From IMG/VR virus record IMGVR_UViG_3300042878_001565, positions 1-64,000 of that record: a stretch of DNA of 64,000 nucleotides. One strand, written 5' to 3'. Source of the DNA: a virus. Each line of letters starts with the position of its first letter. The stretch's first letter is position 1. Position numbers and translations under genes: made by a program. Positions 44,251 to 54,783 of the stretch are shown piece after piece. The notes beneath the pieces are model-generated. The model did not search any database and was not told the origin of the DNA. It saw nothing but the letters and a program-made list of their open reading frames with translations.

Positions 44251-46428
44251 TTAAGAGTGTTTAGTTGTAACTTCATCTGGTTTTAATATGTCATCTTCCT
44301 TAAATTTCCAGTCACCACTCATCTGTCCTTTCAAAATAGCCAACACTGTTTTTTCATCAGTACCTGCAGGTAATTTAGATTTTAAATCACTGTATTTTTG
44401 AGCAACATCTTCCGAACTTGTTTCTCTACCATCTAATGGTTTAGCATTTGCTAAATAGATTTTACCTGTAAGAGGATCAATTTTTTCGTAGTTACTATTA
44501 ACATTTAAGTTATAACGATTACTTCTTTCAGTATAAGCATTGTTTATTGCTGCAGTAATTGCATCATCTGCTTTTTCATGTGAATTAACAAAGTTTTGTA
44601 CACGTGTTGCATGTTGAGCCCAAAGATTGGTAGCTTCTTGCGACTCTTGTGCATGTTTAGCATTTGCCAACTGTGTATTTGATTGATTAACTTGATTATA
44701 TAAACCAATGTTTTTCGTAGAGTTATCATCAATTGCACCAGCCGCTTTAGCATAAACTTGAGCGTTAATACTATTTATTGCAGCTTGTGTCGATGCTTGA
44801 CTTCCAAAAGCACCAGCAGTTCTTATTGCACCAGCCGCTAAAGTATTTGCTTCTGCAATCTTACGTTCAGGACTATCAAATTGTGGTTCTAATAAATTAA
44901 ACTGTGATGCTTTTTGCCATTCAGGAATATTAATAATATGGCGTTTAGCAGCAAAAGTACGATTCATTGTATTTATATCCTGTATTCTAAATCCATCTGG
45001 ATTAATAGATGGTGGAATTGGATCTAAATTTTTGATTGTACCTTTTTTATAAACATCTTCTGGTGCAGGTTTTATTGTAATAGGTGCTTGAGGGTTACCT
45101 TTAAACCCTGCAGTTTGTCCTGTAGTAGTATCAGTATAAATACCATCAGCTTTTGATAACGGATACGCTTTATTATTAAAAGTACTTTCATCAGCAATTC
45201 CTAATTTAGGAGCTTCAAATGGAGATAATACTGTTTGTAAATCTTTACTATATGAATTTTGATTTAATGCTAATTGATGGAATGCAATATAAGATGCTTG
45301 CTCTTGAGCAGTTTTATCTGAACCAGGTATTTCTAAATCTTTTTCTAAACCTTTACCTTTTAAAAAGTCATTTGTATATTTTGATGTATTTTTATCAGAC
45401 GAAGCTTGACCAATTTGTGTATAATCAATTCCATGAGCTCTTAATGCAAGATTTCTTTTTTGCATATCAAGGAAGTTATCCATAACTTCTTTTTCAGTAC
45501 CTGCAGCTGACCATTTTTTATCTTTAATTGCCTTACCGTAATCTCTACCATGTATAGTCGAATTAGTCCAAGCATTATTGTATTCAGTAAATAATGCTTT
45601 TTTAAATTCAGGGTTATCCCGAAGACTTTCAAGGTATTGCCATTGTGCAGCAATTTGTTTATTACCATTAAAGTATTTTTTTAAATCTTCGTCTTTACCT
45701 TTCCATTCAGGAACAACACCTCCACCATCAACGTATTTTTTTATACCGCCTAATGATAAGAATTGTGAATCACCACCAAGTGCTGCTTGATTCAATGGAC
45801 CGCCAAACGCAGCTTGTATTGCATCTGTTGCTTGTTCAGCTTGTTCTGCATCAACTGAAAATAATTCTTCTGGTGTAACATGCGTTTTATCAAACCAAGG
45901 ATTGAATATATCGGTCATTCCATCTTTAAAGTTCTTTTTAGATTCTTGCCATAACGCTAAACTTGAAAGATTAAACGCTGCATTTTTCATTGTCAATGTA
46001 GCACTATCTTTTGCAATTTTATCTTGGTATTCATCTTTAAGAATTGCTTTTGCTGTTGCTAATGCATCTAACCATTTTTTAGAAACTTCCGCAGGTGTCT
46101 TTTCACCTTTACCAGTTTCACCAAAGTATTTTAATAACTCTGGATCTTTGATAATCATTTTACGATTATTAGAAAAAATAAAAGAAGAGCTTTCACCTTC
46201 TTCTCCAGCAGAAGGTGGATCCATTGGAGTTCCGCCTTTAGCATGAGTTTTACCACCAATAGCTTTTAGTTCAACAAGATTATCCACATTACGATTGTAA
46301 TTAGTCCAAATTGTTTCACCTTTTTCTGCTTCAATGGTAGCCTTTTTTTTATCAATCGGCTTTACCGTCTTATTTAGGTTCCCATCAGCTTGTCTGTTAG
46401 GAAGTCCTACCACTTTGTATTGAGCCAT
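44251..46428 (-). CDS. Virion protein with GG-H-GG-P motif, 725 aa
   Basis: I set the start at ATG 46428 (MAQYKVVGLP), one base after the previous stop, instead of an in-frame ATG 18 bases earlier inside the preceding gene. Residues 30-100 contain EAEKGETIWTN, GGKTHAKGGTPMDPP and SSFIFSNNRKMIIKDP. I associate this set (GExxxTn, GGxxHxxGGxP, sFIFSn) with virion proteins of crAss-like and other Bacteroidota phages. The remainder is helical, with Ala/Gln/Asn-rich segments near residues 540-640. It is likely a tail or cargo component. No enzymatic motif. Confidence 0.7.
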   Translation of the reverse strand: MAQYKVVGLPNRQADGNLNKTVKPIDKKKATIEAEKGETIWTNYNRNVDNLVELKAIGGKTHAKGGTPMDPPSAGEEGESSSFIFSNNRKMIIKDPELLKYFGETGKGEKTPAEVSKKWLDALATAKAILKDEYQDKIAKDSATLTMKNAAFNLSSLALWQESKKNFKDGMTDIFNPWFDKTHVTPEELFSVDAEQAEQATDAIQAAFGGPLNQAALGGDSQFLSLGGIKKYVDGGGVVPEWKGKDEDLKKYFNGNKQIAAQWQYLESLRDNPEFKKALFTEYNNAWTNSTIHGRDYGKAIKDKKWSAAGTEKEVMDNFLDMQKRNLALRAHGIDYTQIGQASSDKNTSKYTNDFLKGKGLEKDLEIPGSDKTAQEQASYIAFHQLALNQNSYSKDLQTVLSPFEAPKLGIADESTFNNKAYPLSKADGIYTDTTTGQTAGFKGNPQAPITIKPAPEDVYKKGTIKNLDPIPPSINPDGFRIQDINTMNRTFAAKRHIINIPEWQKASQFNLLEPQFDSPERKIAEANTLAAGAIRTAGAFGSQASTQAAINSINAQVYAKAAGAIDDNSTKNIGLYNQVNQSNTQLANAKHAQESQEATNLWAQHATRVQNFVNSHEKADDAITAAINNAYTERSNRYNLNVNSNYEKIDPLTGKIYLANAKPLDGRETSSEDVAQKYSDLKSKLPAGTDEKTVLAILKGQMSGDWKFKEDDILKPDEVTTKHS

Positions 46429-46429
46429 A

Positions 46430-49400
46430 TTATCTATTTCTTTCAAGTTTAATTCCAGCTGCTTCTAAAGCGGCCACGTCTGCATCAGTTAAATCATAAG
46501 CACCACCAAGGTCATATACTTTTCCACCATGTGAAAACGTCATAGGTCCACCCATAGCTGATTTAATAACTTCACTATTCCATCCGTTAAATTGCGGTGT
46601 ATCAATTGCACCATAAGTATTACCCATGTTGTTAACTTGGTCACCTCTATTAATACCACCTTCGTTTTCACCCCATTGATTAAAATTACCTTGGTCATTC
46701 ATACCAGTACGAGTAGTATTCATTGCTGAATTCATTGCCATATTTTTACCAGGTGTATTATTATGCATTTGATCAGTCCAATTACCAAATTTTTCCATAC
46801 CTGCACTTGCAGCTTCATATCCATCAGCCCAACTTACTTTTAATTTACTTTTACCAGTAACTTTTCCTTTACCAGATTTAGCTGCTTGATTTGGATCAAT
46901 AGTTATATTGTCATTTTTTTGCATGCTTGCAGGAAGAGTAGGATCAATTTTATTTCCAGCAACATCTGTAGTTGGTGTACCAGTACCCCAAACCATACTG
47001 TTTGGATTAGTTGCTAATCCTTCTACAGGAATCATACCTGTTCCATCAACCGCTTTAGGAAGGAAATCATAATTATTTTTATACGTCATACCACCCAAAG
47101 CCATTTTTAAAACTTGAAGCGCATTATGTATATCATTATCAGAAGGACCACCAAATGCATATTCTTTATACTTGCCTTCATAAGGATCGTAATAAACATC
47201 CTTTCCCTCTGCATTAAATAAACCATCTGTGTTTTTTTCAGTAGGTGTTCCTTTTACTATTGATTGCTCCTTTTGCATTTTAGTTTTAGCAACATTTAAA
47301 GCATCAGATTCTCTTTTGCTTTTTGCATCTACTTGGGGTAAAAGAAATTTATCCCAATATTCATTTGCTGCTTTTTTCTCGGTCGGTGAATTTGTTGGCA
47401 TTGCACCCCACGCAGAACTGTGCTTACTGTATTCAGCATCGTTATATTCAATAGATCCTGGATCCACATTTGATGCAGTAACTGCACTTTGCGCAGTAGT
47501 TGTAGAACCAACATTGTTTGCTACAGGCTTTATAACAGCAGCAGGATCTGCAGTGTTTGTTGCTACTTGAGTTTTAGCAGTTAAACTTGGAAAAACTGTT
47601 GCAGGATTAGTAGAACTTGCAGGAACTGCTTCCTTTCCAATATATGGATTTGCTGCATCTAATGCTCTCTGTCTTTCTTCTTCCGCTTTTGTTGCATCTA
47701 ATTCTTTTTGATATTCATTTGCATTTTCAGTTGGTGAATCATGAAAAGCTCTATACACACGCCCTCTTTGATTATATACTTCATCTGCTTTAGTTAATGT
47801 AGCTGTACGATCTTCTCCTGCTTTTTTTGTAGCGGCAACCGTTGCAGCATCTGTTGCAGTTTTAATTTTAGCATTAGCATCAAACTGTGAAAAGCGTTGA
47901 TAATCATTTGCTAATCCAGCATTAGGATTAGCGGTAGTAATTTGATCAATACGTGTTGACTCATCAAAGTTTTTACCTATATAATCTGCTAATAATTTAT
48001 CACCAGTTTCTGTACCAATGCTACCATTTAAATTAGCATTTTTACCAAAAGTTTTAAGTTTATAATCATTAATTCCTTTAGTAAAAGCATCATCCCAAAC
48101 TCCTGTTTCAGGTACACCCATAGTTGCTTGAAGGGCTTTAATATCATCTGCAGGCAATGGTTTATCTTTTGTATAAATAGTTCCATTGTTCCATGAACCT
48201 GTATTTACTTTTCTATCAACTTTTACATCAGCAAATTTACCAGTTGCCGGATCGTATGTTTTATCAGCTTTGTATTGTGCATACAAATCATCCTCTTTTT
48301 TAGCTTGTTCGGCACTAGCCCAACCTTTAGGATCATATTTACTTACACTTAATTGATTACCCATAGCATCAAACCTCAATGTTTGATCACCTACCTTTTT
48401 TTCAGTTATTCCCGGTGCAGCTGGTATTGAACCTGGTGCGTTTCCAGTATTACCTGCAGTACTCCAATCTAAATCAAATGCTACCTTTTGCCTACCAAAA
48501 ATACCTTTTTTTGCTTCTGCATGAGTAACTTTAAATTTAGCATTAGGATCATTTGTTAACCCACTTGAATCCCATTTCATATCACCATTATCCCATCCTG
48601 AATTACTCATAAATCGTCCAAAAGGAGATGCTTGTAATTTAGCAAGGTTTTGTTGTTCAGGTGTATTGTTAAAATATTTAGGTTGATTTGCACCAGCAGT
48701 AGCTGCAGCATCTGCTACAAACTTACCACCAATCATTTTACCAGATGCGCCCTCTGCTATTGTAGGTTCAGCATTTGGAACAAATTTATTACCAGCCCAT
48801 GTACCAGCAGTTCCATCTGCAATTGGTGCAGACCATTTAGAAGCTAAATCATCTACGTTTAAATGTTTTGTTGCATCTTTTTCAGCAGCATTATGTTTAT
48901 ACATTGCAACTTGATATTCAGCAGATGTTTTATAATCATTTGGATTTGGTCCACCCCCTGCAAATTTTGGTGCAGATTTTTTTAATGATGGAAACTCATT
49001 TTCAAAATCATTAAGTAATGCATTCTTTTTAACACTTTTTACAAAAGCAGCTTGTCTATCTTGAATGTAACTATTAGATGTAGAATCAACTTCAGGCATA
49101 CCGCCACCTAATGCTTTTTGTATTAAAGCACGAGCGTTACCACCAAAACGAGCTACTGGTGCTTGTTGTTGACCGCTTAATTGTTGTAAAACATAAGTTC
49201 CAACTTGTTCATCAATTTCACCGCTTTTGATTGCAGCCATTAATTCTTGTTGAACTTGTTCTGCACTAGCTCCTTTTTGCATCATATCCTGAACTTGTGC
49301 AGTCACTTGATCCGCTTGCGCTTGCAAATCTGGAGCACCCCCTTGAGCCATACCTGGCATTGGTGGAGCACCTTGTTGCTGTTGCTGTTGCATCATAGCC

Positions 49401-49720
49401 ATTTCTTCAGGAGATGGCTGACCGCCTTGAGGTGCGCCTTCCATTTGCTCTTCTCCTTGCCCTTGTGGTTGTTGACCACCTTGCATAGCTTGTTGAATAA
49501 CAGCTTGTGCTTCTTCAGGTGGCATACCAAGTTGTGCAAATACTTCCATGATTGCTTCTGGCGGCATTTGTTCTTGTAACAATTTTTGTGCTACATCAAT
49601 AGGTTGCGCACCTTGTTGCATCATTTGCTGAACCATTTGCATCACTTGTTGCATTTGTGCACCTTGCCCTTGTTGACCTTCTTGAGGATTTGCTTGAGGA
49701 TTTGCTTCTGGATTTTCCAT
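46430..49720 (-). CDS. Gln-rich virion protein with peptidoglycan-binding-like segment, 1096 aa
   Basis: Residues 1-190 are low-complexity and rich in Gln, Met, Gly and Pro (runs such as MMQQQQQQGAPP), with repeated short helices (EEAQAVIQQAMQ, EQVQQELMAAIKSGE). Around 525-565 the segment IKALQATMGVPETGVWDDAF resembles a peptidoglycan-binding domain (ALQ..LG...TGVWD..T). The middle and end are Lys/Asp/Ala-rich and probably flexible; Gly-rich A-x-GG-x motifs (FAGGGPNPN, KMALGGMTY) recur. It lies just downstream of a terminator after the muzzle-like gene. A role in cell-wall penetration during ejection is inference. Confidence 0.68.
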   Translation of the reverse strand: MENPEANPQANPQEGQQGQGAQMQQVMQMVQQMMQQGAQPIDVAQKLLQEQMPPEAIMEVFAQLGMPPEEAQAVIQQAMQGGQQPQGQGEEQMEGAPQGGQPSPEEMAMMQQQQQQGAPPMPGMAQGGAPDLQAQADQVTAQVQDMMQKGASAEQVQQELMAAIKSGEIDEQVGTYVLQQLSGQQQAPVARFGGNARALIQKALGGGMPEVDSTSNSYIQDRQAAFVKSVKKNALLNDFENEFPSLKKSAPKFAGGGPNPNDYKTSAEYQVAMYKHNAAEKDATKHLNVDDLASKWSAPIADGTAGTWAGNKFVPNAEPTIAEGASGKMIGGKFVADAAATAGANQPKYFNNTPEQQNLAKLQASPFGRFMSNSGWDNGDMKWDSSGLTNDPNAKFKVTHAEAKKGIFGRQKVAFDLDWSTAGNTGNAPGSIPAAPGITEKKVGDQTLRFDAMGNQLSVSKYDPKGWASAEQAKKEDDLYAQYKADKTYDPATGKFADVKVDRKVNTGSWNNGTIYTKDKPLPADDIKALQATMGVPETGVWDDAFTKGINDYKLKTFGKNANLNGSIGTETGDKLLADYIGKNFDESTRIDQITTANPNAGLANDYQRFSQFDANAKIKTATDAATVAATKKAGEDRTATLTKADEVYNQRGRVYRAFHDSPTENANEYQKELDATKAEEERQRALDAANPYIGKEAVPASSTNPATVFPSLTAKTQVATNTADPAAVIKPVANNVGSTTTAQSAVTASNVDPGSIEYNDAEYSKHSSAWGAMPTNSPTEKKAANEYWDKFLLPQVDAKSKRESDALNVAKTKMQKEQSIVKGTPTEKNTDGLFNAEGKDVYYDPYEGKYKEYAFGGPSDNDIHNALQVLKMALGGMTYKNNYDFLPKAVDGTGMIPVEGLATNPNSMVWGTGTPTTDVAGNKIDPTLPASMQKNDNITIDPNQAAKSGKGKVTGKSKLKVSWADGYEAASAGMEKFGNWTDQMHNNTPGKNMAMNSAMNTTRTGMNDQGNFNQWGENEGGINRGDQVNNMGNTYGAIDTPQFNGWNSEVIKSAMGGPMTFSHGGKVYDLGGAYDLTDADVAALEAAGIKLERNR

Positions 49721-49754
49721 GTTTATAAACTTATATTTTAATATACAAAAAATA

Positions 49755-49785
49755 ATTAAGAAAAGGTAACTATAAAAAAGTTACC
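49755..49785 (-). terminator. Probable rho-independent terminator after the 1666-aa gene
   Basis: On the - strand GGTAAC and GTTACC form a 6-bp stem with a 9-base T/A loop, followed by TTTTCTTAATT and then a T6 run. The stop codon of the 1666-aa gene lies inside the 5' arm. The stem is short, so termination may be partial. The following TATTTTTTG is one base longer than the Bacteroidota -7 element. Confidence 0.5.
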
Positions 49786-52700
49786 TCTCCGATACTAATA
49801 AATTACCTAACGCTAAACTAACTAGCATTTCAACGTTACCGCTTTTAATTTTACGCAATATAACTTTGTTTTCAAAGTGTCTGAATTTTTTTCTTTGCAG
49901 TTCATTTTTTTGATAATCTAAATTATTAATGTTTAGACTGCGAATATAACCATTCTCTTCTGTTTTCCATATAGTTTCATGTACACCAGAAAATTCACCA
50001 CGATCTTTAGTTATATCCCAGAACTGATTAAAACGACATTTCTGTTCTTCTTTTGAATAAAGAATATCAATATAATTCAAATGAACTTTTGGAAAGTTAA
50101 CAATGTCAGTTAAACTGTTTTTTGGATTCAATTTTAGTTTTAATAATCCTGAACATTGTTCCGAGTTATAAATTATAGCTTCATCAAAACCATGATCTAA
50201 TACATGATGGCGATCAAAACAATTATTGTCATAAATGTATGACTCTAAATAGAATTCAACATTACGTAAAGTAGATACAGCAAACTTACTATTCATTTGA
50301 AACTCTACTTCAAACGGATAGTCAACACCATAAAAATTACAATAACTTTGACAAGTTTGATTGTGTTTCCAAATACTACCTTTCTTTGTTGTTAAAAATG
50401 AATTTCTACCTGTAAATGATAAATCTGGATGCCAGTCATGATACGAAATAAATTCAGCTGATTTTGGATCAAATGAAAGTGTCCACGAACATTCTTTAAA
50501 GTACATTGGATCTTGAACAGTTGTTGGGTATTTACCATTCACTAAAAAATTTCCTTTACCTACATATACAAGTGTCGTTCCTGTAGGAAGGTCTTTCCTT
50601 AAATGATAATCTTTTTTACAGAAGTACAAAAGCATATATTCATTATCATAAACTGTTTGACATCCAATTCCTGCAACAGGATTATCGCTTATATCATAAG
50701 AAGGAAAATCTTCTAATAATTTATATGGTAAATATGTATTTAACCAAAACTTATTATTTTTTAATGAAATTTCTTTTAAACCTCCAGCGTATGAAAATAT
50801 TTTTCCTTGATTTAAATTAATCCAGTATAAACCAAATGGTGTATTAATTACAGATAATCTACTTTGACATGAACCATACTCCATTGATTTATCAGCATTA
50901 ACAATATTTTGAACATCGCGTGCAAGCAATGAACCATCTCCAATAGTTAATTCGTCACCATTAGAAGTTTGTAATGTATTAACACCAGGCAATCTTCCAG
51001 GAGCTGTATTATTAAATAAAATTAATGCACCTGTTTGATCAATAGCTTTTATTGCAACTATTTCACTTTTAAAATCTTTATTATTTAATGGAAGAAATAC
51101 ACTCCAGTTATCAGCTTTGTATTCTGTTAACTGCGGCAATGACCACAATAATCTACGCGGCCTATACGTATAACATGATGAATACAATAATGGATCATAA
51201 TCATTTAATTGAATAGTGTTCCATGAAAATTTAGTAAAAGGTAAATATGAAACAGCAAGACTTCTATCCATTTTATAATAATTGTCTGTTTTAATTATGT
51301 TCATATCAAACATAGTTTTTAAATCAGAAACAATTGGATAATGTTTTTGAACAACTAAATCACCATAATCTCTATAATCTAAATTATATTCAGATTCACA
51401 GTAAAAATCTTTTACACCTGAATTAAATAAATAAATGTATGCATTTTTAACTACCAACCAACCACGAGGACCGGGTACTCTATCAAAACAATGTTTATCA
51501 GATGGTGTTACAATACCCTGCCAAAATGAACTAATAGAACCATTATCAACTGCAGTATAAATTGCATTCGGCAAACTTTGAATAAACTCACCAAAATCAA
51601 ATGGTTCAGTATCCATCCAGAAAGCTGTACTCTCAAACATCTGATAATCCTTATAGTTAAATTCAGCACCATCTGGTTCACCATTTAACCATCTTTGAAA
51701 ATAAAAGAATGTATTTTTTTCAGAATATCTTCCGATGTATGTGTCACCACCAAAAATTGTTTCTGTAGATGTATTAAAAATAGTAACCCCTGAAACATTT
51801 TTTATATACGCATTTGTGTAATTACTTTGAGTTGGTAATTGTTTAATTCCAAACAGTTGACTATACTGATTTCTTAATCTTGTTTTAATAGCAGTATAGT
51901 GTGATGATGCTCTACGTGCATAAGTATTAAATACACCTTTTGCAGGAAGATCTGATGCTTTTTTTCCACGCGATGTATCAGAAATAGTTGGATTATCTAT
52001 TAATTGATTAGTATTTAAAACAACCATCTCTTGACGGTTTAAATGATTTATGACGTGGGTTGTTAAAAAATCATGGACACCATCATTAAGGTATCTAATA
52101 GTACCAATATCCTTTCTTCTGTTAGTTGCTTTAGGACTAGCAAAGTTTTCATAACCACACACTGCTTGAAACTGTAATGCATGTTGTCTATATTTATTTA
52201 AAGCTTTTATCATTGTTAATAATGCATCCGAACCTTCTCCTACATAATGTGTAAACATTTGAATTGCTGAAACAGCACGAAGTAAACCAGGAGAACGATT
52301 TTGATCTTTATAATGTATTTCAGATGTTCCTGAATTTACGTTAGAACCAGGTATAGCACCAGCAACTCTACCTAGTGTATTTTGTAATTTATTTTTCATA
52401 TAGTTGGTAGATGCAAGCCCCCAAGATTGACCAGTTATACCATCAATAAACGAAGTCATATTTTCAGTTGATTGCAATAAACCTTCTGCAGCTAAAGGTG
52501 CAACTTTAGCAAGTATCGCAGCAATTTTACCAAAAGCATTGGTAGAACCAACACCTAATGTAATAGTTTCTTGATCAAAATATTTGTTACCTGTCCAAAC
52601 AAGATCTTTTGTACCATTAATTTTACTAATAGCAAATCCAATACCATAAATTATTCCAATACCAAAAGAAAGGTCTGTTACAAATTTATGTTTTGGATGA

Positions 52701-54781
52701 TTACGAGGTTCTACAAAAGAACCATTAGAAACACCCCATTGTTCACCATAAATTTTTAATTCATCATCAACCAAAAATGGTTTTGAAAACATTGTATCCG
52801 GTGAATGAAATGTAAATTTATCTTTTACATATCGATCATTCGGAACATAGTTTACAATATTTCCTTCTGCACCAAAAACAATATTCTCATACGATGTGTT
52901 AACAGGATTACCTGAACCATCTTTTCCTATAGAAATAAAAGGATCTGCAGTCAAATCATTAAATGGATAGTTAGCATATAATCCAGTACGTGAAGAACCA
53001 TTTAAAACTTTTGGTATATCATACTCAAACATATTATTAATAAGTCCTTTGTACAATACAGTTTTATTTCCATTACGACTTCCACGTAAAATTTCATAAC
53101 CAACAATGTTTTTAATTGTAACACCGTTGTTATCTACAGGTGGTCTAACATTTTTAAATGCAACACCCATTACACGAATGGTTCTTGTACCACTTTTATA
53201 ATGATTAGTTAAATCATTAAATCCAATTCCAATTGTATTTTCTGGAAATTTATGATGTCTAATTGGTTTACCACATAAATCAAAATTAGAATTTCCAACA
53301 TCAGACCATAGATGTGATGAAGAATTCCATCTTGATGGATGTTTATCATCATAAAATTCAGATGACTCATGGTAACCCATTCTACCTTCAGCAACTAAAG
53401 TACCACCATCATCTGTTGGCACACCTAAAAAAGCTGTAACCCATGCAGTATTATAAACTTCAAATACTTTTGGACTATAACCAGATTCAATAATATTTGG
53501 TGTAGCTGGACATACCGCATTTTCTAATATAGAACTACCTGCAGATGAAGAATCTGATGGTAATATATAATTACTTGGAGCACGTCCGGGAATATGATAC
53601 GAGCTTGTTTTATCACCTGTATTATAAATCCATCGAATAAAGAAAGGATAATTCTCATCTCTCATGTATCCTACATTGGTTCCGCCATTCTTATAATAAG
53701 TATCAGGATACTCTACTAATTGCCAAAATGATTCTATTTGATTTGCTAACGGTTGATAATTAAAATCAAATTTTTCTGTAGGACCAACACGCATTAAATA
53801 ATTACCATTTTCATAAATAGCATCAGATTTATCAGGAACAGCTGTAACTAGAAAAAGTTCTTTTTCATCTGGAATATCCGGTAACTCTGGTGATAAAAAA
53901 TCTATAGTAATAAAAGTTTGGTTTGTGCTATATTGACCAAGAATTTTTGATATTGTTTTATCAGCAATAGTAAATGTAACTACAACTTCATATTGTTCAA
54001 AAGTTGTATCAAGATCTGATAAAGTTAATTCTAATGCACTATTTACATTTTCATGTGTAAATACTGAAACTACATTAGACATTACAGTATAATCTGTTTT
54101 TTTTAAACCATTAACTAAATAGTAAATCTGAAAATGGTAACTACCGTTTTTAATACTTCCAGAACTCGGTCCTTTTTTTATTTTTAATTTTGGCGTTTGA
54201 ATAAATGATTCTAATCTAATCTCATTGCAATCCAAAATCTTGCGTCCTAAAGTATCTAGTTTATCAACACATGTAATACAACCACCAGGTAAAGAACCAT
54301 TGCTGTCAGTACATACCTGCACCCATGGAATATTTTGAATATCCATAGTTCTATCGGCATTTAAACCATCAGCCCAATATGCTTTAAATGAACAATCAAA
54401 AGTAGGTCTTACAACACCTTTTATTAAATGAGTTTGTTTAAATGCAAGACATGCATTATTTACTAATCTTGTATATGTACATGTACCCTCTACAAACCTT
54501 CCAATTTCTGATTGAAAGTTGTTTGTAGAAAATATTAACCATTCATCATTCACAATATGTAATGCACTAATAATAGTATATGGAGCTTCATCACATATTA
54601 TATTAGAAAACTCATTACTTAATTTTCCTAAATCTCCTTTATGTGAATTATTAATTGCGTTACGTGCATAAGTCCATGCATTTTCTGGCAGATGAAAATC
54701 ATTTACATCTGATACAAATCCAGCTTCAAAAGTTTGAGATTCCTGACTAGACTGGTTTGATTTTTTTTGTTTCTTTGCCAT
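49781..54781 (-). CDS. Tail-stabilisation (muzzle-like) protein, 1666 aa
   Basis: A large, beta-rich protein with many aromatic and Asn residues. It begins with a Lys/Gln/Ser tail (AKKQKKSNQSSQESQ) followed by GFVSDVNDFHLPENAWTYARN, a pattern I associate with crAss-like tail-stabilisation proteins (P22 gp10-like, the 'muzzle' of the tail). Its size and its place directly after two ring/connector genes agree with that. Residues about 740-830 contain a Gly/Ala-rich helix pair (FGIGIIYGIGFAISK; IAAILAKVAPLAAEG). It is expected to close the tail end. Assignment is by context and a short N-terminal match only. Confidence 0.75.
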   Translation of the reverse strand: MAKKQKKSNQSSQESQTFEAGFVSDVNDFHLPENAWTYARNAINNSHKGDLGKLSNEFSNIICDEAPYTIISALHIVNDEWLIFSTNNFQSEIGRFVEGTCTYTRLVNNACLAFKQTHLIKGVVRPTFDCSFKAYWADGLNADRTMDIQNIPWVQVCTDSNGSLPGGCITCVDKLDTLGRKILDCNEIRLESFIQTPKLKIKKGPSSGSIKNGSYHFQIYYLVNGLKKTDYTVMSNVVSVFTHENVNSALELTLSDLDTTFEQYEVVVTFTIADKTISKILGQYSTNQTFITIDFLSPELPDIPDEKELFLVTAVPDKSDAIYENGNYLMRVGPTEKFDFNYQPLANQIESFWQLVEYPDTYYKNGGTNVGYMRDENYPFFIRWIYNTGDKTSSYHIPGRAPSNYILPSDSSSAGSSILENAVCPATPNIIESGYSPKVFEVYNTAWVTAFLGVPTDDGGTLVAEGRMGYHESSEFYDDKHPSRWNSSSHLWSDVGNSNFDLCGKPIRHHKFPENTIGIGFNDLTNHYKSGTRTIRVMGVAFKNVRPPVDNNGVTIKNIVGYEILRGSRNGNKTVLYKGLINNMFEYDIPKVLNGSSRTGLYANYPFNDLTADPFISIGKDGSGNPVNTSYENIVFGAEGNIVNYVPNDRYVKDKFTFHSPDTMFSKPFLVDDELKIYGEQWGVSNGSFVEPRNHPKHKFVTDLSFGIGIIYGIGFAISKINGTKDLVWTGNKYFDQETITLGVGSTNAFGKIAAILAKVAPLAAEGLLQSTENMTSFIDGITGQSWGLASTNYMKNKLQNTLGRVAGAIPGSNVNSGTSEIHYKDQNRSPGLLRAVSAIQMFTHYVGEGSDALLTMIKALNKYRQHALQFQAVCGYENFASPKATNRRKDIGTIRYLNDGVHDFLTTHVINHLNRQEMVVLNTNQLIDNPTISDTSRGKKASDLPAKGVFNTYARRASSHYTAIKTRLRNQYSQLFGIKQLPTQSNYTNAYIKNVSGVTIFNTSTETIFGGDTYIGRYSEKNTFFYFQRWLNGEPDGAEFNYKDYQMFESTAFWMDTEPFDFGEFIQSLPNAIYTAVDNGSISSFWQGIVTPSDKHCFDRVPGPRGWLVVKNAYIYLFNSGVKDFYCESEYNLDYRDYGDLVVQKHYPIVSDLKTMFDMNIIKTDNYYKMDRSLAVSYLPFTKFSWNTIQLNDYDPLLYSSCYTYRPRRLLWSLPQLTEYKADNWSVFLPLNNKDFKSEIVAIKAIDQTGALILFNNTAPGRLPGVNTLQTSNGDELTIGDGSLLARDVQNIVNADKSMEYGSCQSRLSVINTPFGLYWINLNQGKIFSYAGGLKEISLKNNKFWLNTYLPYKLLEDFPSYDISDNPVAGIGCQTVYDNEYMLLYFCKKDYHLRKDLPTGTTLVYVGKGNFLVNGKYPTTVQDPMYFKECSWTLSFDPKSAEFISYHDWHPDLSFTGRNSFLTTKKGSIWKHNQTCQSYCNFYGVDYPFEVEFQMNSKFAVSTLRNVEFYLESYIYDNNCFDRHHVLDHGFDEAIIYNSEQCSGLLKLKLNPKNSLTDIVNFPKVHLNYIDILYSKEEQKCRFNQFWDITKDRGEFSGVHETIWKTEENGYIRSLNINNLDYQKNELQRKKFRHFENKVILRKIKSGNVEMLVSLALGNLLVSER

Positions 54782-54783
54782 CT

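Noticed and set aside
49247-49579. 110-aa Leu/His-rich frame on the + strand
   Set aside because: It is antisense to the Gln-rich N-terminus of the 1096-aa virion protein and has no start context or neighbours on that strand.
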